Assembly: GCA_000753455.2 (NCBI GenBank)
Contig: LM994670.1
Span: forward strand, 800,177-864,176
Length of the DNA: 64,000 bases
Origin: Clostridium jeddahitimonense
GTDB lineage: Bacteria; Bacillota; Clostridia; Clostridiales; Clostridiaceae
Direction of reading: 5' to 3'
The notes under the pieces are model-generated. The model worked only from the letters and a program-made list of their open reading frames with translations, had not been told where the DNA came from and searched no databases. Below are positions 28,008 through 36,017 of this stretch, piece by piece. Each line of letters starts with the position of its first letter. Within the stretch, counting starts at the first letter, position 1. The translations under genes were made by a program, and so were the position numbers.

Positions 28008-31000
28008 ATGAGAAAAATGAAAACTATGGATGGTAATACTGCTGCAGCTCATATATCATACGCATTTACAGAAGTGGCAGCAATATTCCCAATCACACCA
28101 TCATCACCAATGGCTGAACACGTTGATGAATGGGCTTCTCAAGGAAGAAAAAATATTTTTGGCCAACCCGTACATGTAATGGAAATGCAATCTGAGGCAG
28201 GAGCTGCAGGTGCTGTACACGGTTCATTACAAGCTGGAGCATACACAACTACTTATACTGCTTCACAAGGATTATTATTAATGATCCCTAACATGTATAA
28301 GATTGCTGGGGAAAGATTACCAGGAGTTATTCATGTTTCTGCTAGAGCTTTAGCAACATCTTCATTAAGTATCTTTGGTGACCACCAAGACGTAATGGCT
28401 GCAAGACAAACTGGTTTTGCAATGCTTGCTGAAGGTTCAGTACAAGAAGTTATGGATTTATCTGCAGTTGCTCACTTAGCAGCTATCAAGAGCAGAATTC
28501 CATTCATGAACTTCTTCGATGGATTCAGAACTTCACACGAAATTCAAAAAATAGAAGTTTTAGAAACTGAAGAATTAGCTGGATTAGTAGATTGGAACTC
28601 AGTAGAAGAGTTCAGAAATGGAGCTTTAAACCCAAATCATCCAGTAACAAGAGGTACTGCTCAAAATCCAGATATCTACTTCCAAACTAGAGAAGCTGTT
28701 AACAGATTCTATGATGACGTTCCAGAAGTAGTAGAAAGCTACATGGCTGAAATTACTAAATTAACTGGAAGAGAATATCACTGTTTCGATTACTATGGAG
28801 CACCAGATGCAGACAGAGTTATCGTAGCAATGGGATCAGTTACAGATGTAGTTGAAGAAACTATTGACTACTTAAATGGTAGAGGAGAAAAAGTTGGGGT
28901 TGTTAAAGTAAGACTTTACAGACCATTCTCAATAGAAAGATTATTAAAAGCTATGCCAACTACAGTTAAGAAGATAGCTGTATTAGATAGAACTAAGGAA
29001 CCAGGATCTATTGGTGAACCTTTATACTTAGACGTTGTATCAGCATTCTCAGGAAAAGCAAATGCTCCACAAATCGTAGGAGGAAGATTCGGATTAGGAT
29101 CAAAGGATCCAAACCCATCTCACATTGCTGCTGTATATGCTAACCTTACTAAGGAAGAGCCAAAGAACGGCTTCACTATAGGTATAGTAGACGACGTAAC
29201 AAATACTTCATTAGAAATAACAGAAGATATCGATGCTACTCCAGCTGGAACTAAAGCATGTAAGTTCTGGGGATTAGGATCAGATGGTACAGTTGGTGCT
29301 AATAAGAGTGCTATCAAAATTATCGGAGATAAGACTGATATGTATGCTCAAGCATACTTCTCATATGACTCTAAGAAGTCAGGTGGTATAACAGTATCTC
29401 ACTTAAGATTTGGTAAATCTCCAATTAAATCACCTTACTTAATAGACAAAGCTGATTTCGTAGCTTGTCACAACCAATCATACGTTTACAAATATAACGT
29501 ATTAGATGGATTAAAGAAGAATGGTAAATTCTTATTAAATAGTATCTGGACTCCAGAAGAATTAGAAGAAAAATTACCAGCAAGCATGAAGAGATTCTTA
29601 GCTGAAAACAACATTGAATTCTATACATTAAATGCTGTTAAGATAGCTCAAGAAATCGGTCTTGGTGGAAGAATCAACATGATAATGCAAGCTGCATTCT
29701 TTAAGATAGCTCACATTATTCCAGTTGAAGATGCAATCAAGTACTTAAAAGAAGCTGTTGTAACTTCATACGGTAAGAAGGGTGAAAAAGTTGTTAACAT
29801 GAACAACGCTGCTATCGATATGGGTGTAGAATCTATAGTTAAGATAGATGTTCCAGCTAGCTGGAAAGATGCTGTTGATGAAGAAGTTGAAACTACTAAG
29901 GATGTACCTGCATTCGTTAAAGAAATAGTTGAACCAATCAACAGACAAGAAGGATTCGCACTTCCAGTATCTACTTTCGTAGACCACAATATGGAAGATG
30001 GTACTTTCATGGCTGGTACTGCAGCTTATGAAAAGAGAGGAATCGCTATAAATGTTCCAGAATGGCAACCAGACAAGTGTATACAATGTAACCAATGTGC
30101 ATATGTATGTCCACATGCTACAATTAGACCATTCTTAATAAATGAAGAAGAAAAGAACAATGCTCCAGAATCTATGAAGATAGTTGCTGCTAGAGCATTA
30201 AAGACAGAAGAACCAATGTCATACAGCATCGGTATTACACCACTTGACTGTACTGGATGTGGAAACTGTGCTCAAGTATGTCCAGCTCCAGGTAAGGCAT
30301 TAATCATGAAACCTGCAGATACTCAACACGATCAAATCGAAGCTTGGGATTACGCTGTAGAAAAAGTTTCAGTTAAGAAGAACCCAATGAACAAGAATAC
30401 AGTTAAGGGAAGCCAATTTGAGCAACCATTATTCGAGTTCTCAGGAGCTTGTGCTGGTTGTGGAGAAACTCCATATGCTAAATTAGTTACTCAATTATTC
30501 GGAGATAGAATGATGATAGCTAATGCTACTGGATGTTCATCAATTTGGGGTGGATCAGCTCCTTCAACTCCATACACAGTTAACCATAACGGACATGGTC
30601 CAGCTTGGGCTAACTCATTATTCGAAGACAATGCTGAATTCGGATTAGGTATGTTCTTAGGAGTTAAGACAATAAGAGAAAGAATTGCTAGCAATGTAGC
30701 TAAGCTTATTGAAACTGAAGAATTATCAGAAGATGTTAAAGCAGTATTAAATGACTGGTTAACACACAGAGAAAGTGGAGAAGGTACTAGAGATAGAGCT
30801 AATAACCTTACAGCTGCTCTTGAATCTGTAAATTCTGAATTAGCTAACACTATATTAAAAGACAAAGAATTCTTCGTTGCTAGATCTCAATGGATCTTCG
30901 GAGGAGACGGTTGGGCTTACGATATAGGATACGGCGGATTAGACCACGTATTAGCATCAGGAGAAAACGTAAATGTATTAGTATTTGATACAGAAATTTA

Positions 31001-31529
31001 CTCAAATACTGGTGGTCAATCTTCTAAATCTACACCAACTGCTGCAATCGCTAAGTTTGCTGCTTCTGGTAAGAGAACTAAGAAGAAAGACTTAGGTATG
31101 ATGGCTATGTCTTATGGTTACGTATATGTTGCTCAAATTTCAATGGGTGCAGATAAGAACCAAACATTAAAAGCTATAGCTGAAGCTGAAGCTTACGATG
31201 GACCATCATTAATCATAGCTTACGCTCCATGTATCAGTCATGGTATTAAGAGTGGTATGGCTAATTCACAAGATGAAGCTAAGAAAGCTGTTGATTCAGG
31301 ATACTGGGCTCTATACAGATACAACCCAACATTAAAGGGAACTAAGAACCCATTCTCATTAGATTCTAAGGAGCCAAAAGCAGACTTCAGAGAATTCTTA
31401 ATGGGAGAAGTTAGATATGCTGCATTAGCTAAAGCGTTCCCAGAACAAGCAGAAGCTTTATTCCAAAAGACTGAAGAAGATGCAAAAGAAAGATTAAACA
31501 ACTACAAGAGACTTGCTTCTCAAGAGTAG
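28008..31529 (+). CDS. nifJ: pyruvate:ferredoxin (flavodoxin) oxidoreductase
   Basis: A 1173-residue single-chain enzyme, full length. Order: pyruvate-binding domain (IFPITPSSPMAEHVDEW near 30), transketolase-like domain, two 2[4Fe-4S] ferredoxin-type clusters CIQCNQCAYVCP near 690 and CTGCGNCAQVCP near 747, a further cluster starting CAGCGETPY near 815, and the thiamine-diphosphate site (GDGWAYDIGYGGLDH). It converts pyruvate and CoA to acetyl-CoA, CO2 and reduced ferredoxin, the core step of clostridial fermentation. The start is set by GAGAGGTAG; 21 upstream bases in frame lack a site. Codon choice is noticeably more C-ending than in its neighbours, as in highly expressed genes. Confidence 0.96.
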   Translation: MRKMKTMDGNTAAAHISYAFTEVAAIFPITPSSPMAEHVDEWASQGRKNIFGQPVHVMEMQSEAGAAGAVHGSLQAGAYTTTYTASQGLLLMIPNMYKIAGERLPGVIHVSARALATSSLSIFGDHQDVMAARQTGFAMLAEGSVQEVMDLSAVAHLAAIKSRIPFMNFFDGFRTSHEIQKIEVLETEELAGLVDWNSVEEFRNGALNPNHPVTRGTAQNPDIYFQTREAVNRFYDDVPEVVESYMAEITKLTGREYHCFDYYGAPDADRVIVAMGSVTDVVEETIDYLNGRGEKVGVVKVRLYRPFSIERLLKAMPTTVKKIAVLDRTKEPGSIGEPLYLDVVSAFSGKANAPQIVGGRFGLGSKDPNPSHIAAVYANLTKEEPKNGFTIGIVDDVTNTSLEITEDIDATPAGTKACKFWGLGSDGTVGANKSAIKIIGDKTDMYAQAYFSYDSKKSGGITVSHLRFGKSPIKSPYLIDKADFVACHNQSYVYKYNVLDGLKKNGKFLLNSIWTPEELEEKLPASMKRFLAENNIEFYTLNAVKIAQEIGLGGRINMIMQAAFFKIAHIIPVEDAIKYLKEAVVTSYGKKGEKVVNMNNAAIDMGVESIVKIDVPASWKDAVDEEVETTKDVPAFVKEIVEPINRQEGFALPVSTFVDHNMEDGTFMAGTAAYEKRGIAINVPEWQPDKCIQCNQCAYVCPHATIRPFLINEEEKNNAPESMKIVAARALKTEEPMSYSIGITPLDCTGCGNCAQVCPAPGKALIMKPADTQHDQIEAWDYAVEKVSVKKNPMNKNTVKGSQFEQPLFEFSGACAGCGETPYAKLVTQLFGDRMMIANATGCSSIWGGSAPSTPYTVNHNGHGPAWANSLFEDNAEFGLGMFLGVKTIRERIASNVAKLIETEELSEDVKAVLNDWLTHRESGEGTRDRANNLTAALESVNSELANTILKDKEFFVARSQWIFGGDGWAYDIGYGGLDHVLASGENVNVLVFDTEIYSNTGGQSSKSTPTAAIAKFAASGKRTKKKDLGMMAMSYGYVYVAQISMGADKNQTLKAIAEAEAYDGPSLIIAYAPCISHGIKSGMANSQDEAKKAVDSGYWALYRYNPTLKGTKNPFSLDSKEPKADFREFLMGEVRYAALAKAFPEQAEALFQKTEEDAKERLNNYKRLASQE

Positions 31530-31540
31530 TTATAAATAAA

Positions 31541-31564
31541 AAGGGACCGAAAGGTCTCTTTTTT
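31541..31564 (+). terminator. intrinsic terminator of nifJ
   Basis: AAGGGACC-GAAA-GGTCTCTT with a GAAA tetraloop and a long T run. Confidence 0.88.
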
Positions 31565-31765
31565 ATTAAGAATTTCGAATCAATAATTGATAAAAAAATA
31601 ACCTAATCAAATTTTAGATTGTTTTTAGATAGTATTTGATAATTTAAGCTAAGAATGGCTTATTTACATAAAAAATATTAAGACTAATTTTAAAATTTTA
31701 CTTTTATTTTCCTATAAATAAGGGTACAATGATAAAGACTACTTAAATATTAAGGAGGAATTAAG

Positions 31766-32107
31766 ATGGATAACGAATTAAATAAATGTGGATGCGGTGA
31801 AAACTGCGGATGCGATCACGATCATGATCACAATCATGAAGGTTGTGGAGAAGGTTGTGGATGTGGAGAACACGAACATGAGCATATGGTTGTAGACCTA
31901 GAAGACGATAACGGAAATGTTATTTCTTGCCCTATAATCGATGCATTTGAATACGAAGGTGAAGAGTACGTTTTAGCTCAAGATCCAGAAGGTGATTCAA
32001 TATACTTATTCAGAGCTACTGAATCAGGAGAATTAGTAGTTCCAGATGAAGCTGAGTTTGATAAAGTAGCTGACTACTATAGCAACGTTTTAGCTGACGA
32101 AGAATAA
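31766..32107 (+). CDS. DUF1292 protein with Cys/His-rich N-terminal metal-binding tail
   Basis: 113 residues. Residues 1-40 contain eight cysteines (CGCGENCGC, GCGEGCGCG) and runs of alternating Asp/His and Glu/His; residues 40-105 match the DUF1292 (YrzB-like) acidic beta domain (VDLEDDNGN, EYEGEEYVLAQ). DUF1292 proteins are widespread in Firmicutes without known function; the tail looks like a metal-storage or metal-chaperone segment, possibly nickel, zinc or cobalt. The gene has AAGGAGG and its own terminator, so it is monocistronic. Codon use is like that of nifJ, suggesting high expression. Confidence 0.85.
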   Translation: MDNELNKCGCGENCGCDHDHDHNHEGCGEGCGCGEHEHEHMVVDLEDDNGNVISCPIIDAFEYEGEEYVLAQDPEGDSIYLFRATESGELVVPDEAEFDKVADYYSNVLADEE

Positions 32108-32110
32108 AAA

Positions 32111-32133
32111 AGTGCCTAAGGGCACTTTTTTTA
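32111..32133 (+). terminator. intrinsic terminator
   Basis: AGTGCC-TAAG-GGCACT and seven T residues. Confidence 0.88.
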
Positions 32134-32243
32134 TTATAAATTTATTTTAATATTTATAATAATTTACAATTTATTCAGCTAGTGATATATTTATTAATAA
32201 GGAAAAATAGATAAGAATTTCACTTGAGGAAAAGGTGGATAAG

Positions 32244-33071
32244 ATGAAATCAGTAGATTTACATATACATTCATGCTATTCTGATGGAATATATACACCA
32301 GAACAAATAGCAAAGGCAGCAACGAGAAAAGGGATTAAATGCATTTCTATAACTGACCACGATTCAATAGCAGCTCAATATATTGTAAATACAGAATATA
32401 ATAATAAAGATTTAATAATAATACCAGGAATAGAATTAAGTGCTGAATATAAAGAGATGGAGTTACATATCCTAGGATACTTTATAGATACAGAAAATAG
32501 TAGTTTAAAAGAATTAGTTAATAATCTTAATAAACAGAGGTTAAAAAGAGTAGAGAAAATACTTTATAACTTAAAAGGATATGATATAAATATAAAATTA
32601 GATGACTTAGGAGTAGATTTAGATTCCACAATAGGAAGAAGCCATATTGCAAATGCTATGGTCAAAAAGGGCTATTTTGATAATTATAAGATGGCTTTTA
32701 GAAGTTATTTGATTAAAGGTAAACCAGGATATGTAAAGGGATTTAAATTAACTTATAAAGAAGCTTTAGATATAATTAGAGAAAGTGGTGGGGTACCAGT
32801 TTTAGCACATCCAGGACAGATTTATAAGAAGATAGAAGTTGAAAATATCATAAAAGAATTAAAATGTTTTGGATTAAATGGGGTAGAGGTATATCATCCA
32901 AGTCACTCTGCTATAGATACAAATAAGTTTTTTAATATGGCAAAGAAATATAAACTATCAATTACCGGAGGTAGTGATTTTCATGGAAGAGCAAACTTTG
33001 ATGATGAATCTATAGGTAGTTGTGGAATAAATGATTTATTATTAAGCAAATTTATAAAAACTAAGAGGTAA
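32244..33071 (+). CDS. PHP-domain phosphoesterase (nucleoside bisphosphate phosphatase/RNase AM-like)
   Basis: 275 residues spanning one PHP domain with all metal-ligand motifs: DLHIHSCYSDG (N terminus), TDHDS, GIELSAEY, AHPGQ and GGSDFHG. The closest known relatives act on 3',5'-nucleoside bisphosphates or trim RNA 5' ends (YciV/RNase AM). The ATG at 32244 lies behind AAAGGTGG; a GTG three codons earlier sits inside that site. The aspartate aminotransferase gene follows by 11 bases, probably in the same transcript. A second, more divergent PHP protein is encoded at 48840. Confidence 0.85.
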   Translation: MKSVDLHIHSCYSDGIYTPEQIAKAATRKGIKCISITDHDSIAAQYIVNTEYNNKDLIIIPGIELSAEYKEMELHILGYFIDTENSSLKELVNNLNKQRLKRVEKILYNLKGYDINIKLDDLGVDLDSTIGRSHIANAMVKKGYFDNYKMAFRSYLIKGKPGYVKGFKLTYKEALDIIRESGGVPVLAHPGQIYKKIEVENIIKELKCFGLNGVEVYHPSHSAIDTNKFFNMAKKYKLSITGGSDFHGRANFDDESIGSCGINDLLLSKFIKTKR

Positions 33072-33082
33072 TTGGGGGAAAT

Positions 33083-34276
33083 ATGGAACTATCGTTTAAG
33101 GCAAAAAAAATAGAACAATCTGTAACTTTAATGATAACAGCTAAGGCTAAGGAGCTAAGAGCAAAAGGAGTAGACGTAGTAAGCTTTGCTGCAGGTGAAC
33201 CAGATTTTAATACACCTAAAAATATCATAGATGCAGCAAAAGATGCAATGGATAATGGAAATACTAAATATACTCAAACTAGTGGGATTATAGAGTTAAG
33301 AAAAGCTATATGCAAAAAGTTAAAAGATGATAATGGACTTCTATATGATGCTTCTCAAATAGTTGTTTCTACAGGGGCTAAACAATCTTTAGCTAATTCG
33401 TTTATGGCTATATTAAATCCAGGTGATGAAGTCATTGTACCAGTACCTTATTGGGTTAGCTATCCTGAACTAATTAAATTAGCAGATGGAAAGCCTGTAT
33501 TTGTAAATACAGGAGAAGAAAATGATTATAAATATAATGTAGAGGCTTTAGAAAAGGTAGTAACTAGCAAAAGTAAAGCTATTATATTAAATAATCCTAA
33601 TAATCCTACAGGGACTGTTTATAATAAAGAAGAACTAGAGGCTATAAGTGAATTTGCAAGAAAAAATGATTTAATAATTATTTCAGATGAAATATATGAA
33701 AAGTTAACTTATGATGGCAAAAACCATGTGAGTATAGCTTCATTAGGCGAAGATATAAAAGCTAGAACAATTGTAATTAATGGATTCTCTAAAACTTATG
33801 CTATGACTGGATGGAGAGTAGGATATACAGCTTCTTCAACAGAAATTGCTAAGATCATGGCCAATATTCAAAGCCATATGACATCAAACACATGCTCTAT
33901 AGCTCAATATGCGGCTTTAGAAGCGTTAAATGGACCACAAGAGGATATTTATTCTATGATATCAGAATTTGAGCTTAGAAGAGACTATATGTATAAAGAA
34001 TTATGCTCAATAAATAGTATAAAATCAATAAGACCACAAGGTGCTTTCTACATTATGGTTAATATTGAAGATAATATAGGTAAAGTAATTAACGGTGAAA
34101 CTATAAATACTTCACTGGATTTTGCAAGACTACTATTAGATATTGAAAATGTTGCAGTGATACCAGGTGAAGCCTTTGGATTAAATAATTATATTAGATT
34201 ATCATATGCAACATCTATGGAAGCTATTGAAAAAGGAATTAGTAGAATAAGAGAGTTTATAAGTAACTTGAAATAG
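33083..34276 (+). CDS. class I aminotransferase, aspartate aminotransferase-like
   Basis: 397 residues with the fold-type I pattern: FAAGEPDFNTP, the pyridoxal-phosphate loop STGAKQSL, NNPNNPTGTVY, SDEIYEKLTYDG, the Schiff-base lysine in GFSKTYAMTGWRVGY near residue 237 and the substrate-binding arginine in YIRLSYA. It matches subgroup I-gamma aspartate aminotransferases common in Firmicutes (AspB type). The substrate is likely aspartate or an aromatic amino acid. The TAG stop is directly followed by the terminal GTTGTTCGC of a class A element. Confidence 0.9.
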   Translation: MELSFKAKKIEQSVTLMITAKAKELRAKGVDVVSFAAGEPDFNTPKNIIDAAKDAMDNGNTKYTQTSGIIELRKAICKKLKDDNGLLYDASQIVVSTGAKQSLANSFMAILNPGDEVIVPVPYWVSYPELIKLADGKPVFVNTGEENDYKYNVEALEKVVTSKSKAIILNNPNNPTGTVYNKEELEAISEFARKNDLIIISDEIYEKLTYDGKNHVSIASLGEDIKARTIVINGFSKTYAMTGWRVGYTASSTEIAKIMANIQSHMTSNTCSIAQYAALEALNGPQEDIYSMISEFELRRDYMYKELCSINSIKSIRPQGAFYIMVNIEDNIGKVINGETINTSLDFARLLLDIENVAVIPGEAFGLNNYIRLSYATSMEAIEKGISRIREFISNLK

Positions 34277-34479
34277 GTTGTTCGCTATGCTCACAAAGAG
34301 AAATGTTTGAAAAGCTGAAGAGAAGTATACGACTAAAGCCACAGATAAGAATATGTCTACGGCATGGGCAACTTATCTGCCGTAGACATATTTCTATTCA
34401 CCATAGGTGAAAATTTCTCTGTCCGAAGGACATATTTCTCTTAGCGTTAGCTAACATTTCTCTTGTGAGCTTCGCGAAC
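34277..34479. repeat. class A modular palindromic element, copy 2 (best preserved)
   Basis: Terminal repeats GTTGTTCGCTATGCTCACAA and CTTGTGAGCTTCGCGAAC. Left linkers at 34298, 34320 and 34344 (22 and 24 bp apart). Centre: ATGTCTACGGCA / TGCCGTAGACAT (34353-34389). Right linkers TTTCT(CT) at 34391, 34414, 34435 and 34457 (23, 21, 22 bp). Right-half hairpins: TTCACC-ATA-GGTGAA, GTCC-GAA-GGAC, TTAGC-GTTA-GCTAA. CAGATAAG at 34342 can pair with CTTATCTG at 34372, an alternative to the central stem. It starts on the base after the aminotransferase stop. Confidence 0.88.
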
Positions 34480-34504
34480 GATATTATTTATGGTGGAGGA
34501 GAAG

Positions 34505-35149
34505 ATGGATAAAGTTAAGTTAGCTTTGTTTGATATAGATTATACTATAACAAGAAAAGAAACGCTTATGGAGTTTTATAAGTACATAGTATCTAAGGAT
34601 ATTAAGAATATTAAGTTTTTACCAAGAGCTTTATTTTCAGGACTTATGTATGGAGTTAAAGTTTATGATGAAAAACGAGTTAAGGAGTCATTCTTAAAAT
34701 TTATAGAAAATATAGAAGAGAAGGATCTGGCTGTATTAACTAAGAAGTTTTATGATGAAAGATTAAGTAAAATTCTTTATAAAGATGCATTAGATATGAT
34801 ACATAAGTTAAAAAATGAAGGGTATATGGTTATATTAATATCAGCATCACCAGAGTTTTATATAAATGAATTTTATGCAATAGATGATGTAGATTTTATT
34901 ATAGGTACAAGATTTACTTTTGAAAATGGAAAGTTTGTTAGAAAGATGAGTGGTAATAACTGCAAGAGAGATGAAAAAGTAGTGAGATTAAAAGCATATC
35001 TTAAAGAAAACAATATAGAGGCTGATTATGAAAATTCTTATATGTTCTCTGATTCTTTATCTGACTTACCGCTTTTAGATTTAGTAGGTAATCCATATCT
35101 TATTAACTATAATAAGAATCATGATATAGAGATTTTAAGATGGAAGTAA
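34505..35149 (+). CDS. HAD-IB family hydrolase (phosphoserine phosphatase-like)
   Basis: 214 residues. HAD motif I is FDIDYTIT (nucleophile Asp near residue 9), motif II is ISASPEF, and the last motifs are KRDEKVVRL and SYMFSDSLSDLPLLDLV. The motif I form DIDYT and the YKYIVS cap belong to subfamily IB, which dephosphorylates phosphoserine, phosphorylated lipids or similar small molecules. The start has TGGAGGAG upstream; an ATG five codons earlier precedes that site. The gene overlaps no neighbour but is 14 bases from the class IV aminotransferase gene. Confidence 0.88.
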   Translation: MDKVKLALFDIDYTITRKETLMEFYKYIVSKDIKNIKFLPRALFSGLMYGVKVYDEKRVKESFLKFIENIEEKDLAVLTKKFYDERLSKILYKDALDMIHKLKNEGYMVILISASPEFYINEFYAIDDVDFIIGTRFTFENGKFVRKMSGNNCKRDEKVVRLKAYLKENNIEADYENSYMFSDSLSDLPLLDLVGNPYLINYNKNHDIEILRWK

Positions 35150-35163
35150 AAGGAGAGAGTTTA

Positions 35164-35985
35164 ATGAAGGTAGAGGCTATAAATAAGTTCTATCTAAAAG
35201 ATGGAGAATTATGTGAAGTAAAAGATTTCGTAGATGATAATAGTGATAAAGGAAATATTATTTATGAAGTTTTTAGAATAGAAGGCGGAACTCCTATTTT
35301 TCTAAAAGATCATACAGAAAGATTGAAGAGATCTTTTTCGCTTTTAAATTTAGAAATGCCATTTTCTATTGAAGAGTTTAGAAATAATATTGCTAAAGTC
35401 ATTAAAGCCAATGATTATGTACTTGGAAACATGAAAATGACTTATAATATTTTAAGTAAAGAGTTAAAGATATTCTATATACCACATAAATATCCATCAG
35501 AAAAAGATTATGCTGATGGGGTTAAGACTATTCTTTATCATGGAGAAAGAGAAAATCCAAATATAAAGATAGTTAATAAAAGCTTTAGAGAATTAATAAA
35601 TGATGAACTAGCAAAGCAAGATTCATATGAAGCTATATTAGTTGATAGAAACGGTGATATTACAGAAGGTAGTAGATCGAATATATTCTTTATAAAAGAT
35701 AAAAAGCTAATAACAGCACCAGGAAAAGCAGTTCTTTTAGGCGTAACAAGAGCAAAGGTTATGCTAATAGCAGAAGAGTTAAATATAGAAGTTATAGAAA
35801 GAGCTGTTAAAGAAAGTGAAATAAAGGATATGGATGCAATGTTTATTTCAGGATCTTTAGCAAAGGTTCTTCCAATAGCATATGTTGATAATATGAAAAA
35901 AGATGCACATAATGAAATGTTAAGAAACATAATAGATAGATATAATCAGATGGTAGATGAATGTATAGAAGATAATAGATTATAA
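35164..35985 (+). CDS. class IV aminotransferase (BCAT / D-amino acid transaminase / PabC family)
   Basis: 273 residues, fold-type IV. Motifs are YEVFRIEGGTPIFLKDHTERLKRSF (conserved HxxRL), the lysine in IKIVNKSFREL near residue 145, and EGSRSNIFFIKDKKLITAPG with VLLGVTRAKV. The family includes branched-chain aminotransferase, D-alanine transaminase and aminodeoxychorismate lyase; the sequence alone does not decide. The ATG at 35164 follows AAAAGGAGAGAG; an earlier in-frame ATG at 35140 would overlap the upstream gene. Confidence 0.88.
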   Translation: MKVEAINKFYLKDGELCEVKDFVDDNSDKGNIIYEVFRIEGGTPIFLKDHTERLKRSFSLLNLEMPFSIEEFRNNIAKVIKANDYVLGNMKMTYNILSKELKIFYIPHKYPSEKDYADGVKTILYHGERENPNIKIVNKSFRELINDELAKQDSYEAILVDRNGDITEGSRSNIFFIKDKKLITAPGKAVLLGVTRAKVMLIAEELNIEVIERAVKESEIKDMDAMFISGSLAKVLPIAYVDNMKKDAHNEMLRNIIDRYNQMVDECIEDNRL

Positions 35986-35986
35986 T

Positions 35987-36017
35987 AAAAAAATCCAGCT
36001 AATGCTGGATTTTTTTA
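35987..36017. terminator. bidirectional terminator
   Basis: AAAAAATCCAGC-TAAT-GCTGGATTTTTT, a perfect 12-bp stem between convergent genes with A and T runs on either side. Confidence 0.92.

Noticed and set aside
29711..30865. Antisense frames in nifJ
   Set aside because: Shadows of a highly expressed gene with biased codons; no ribosome binding sites or domains.
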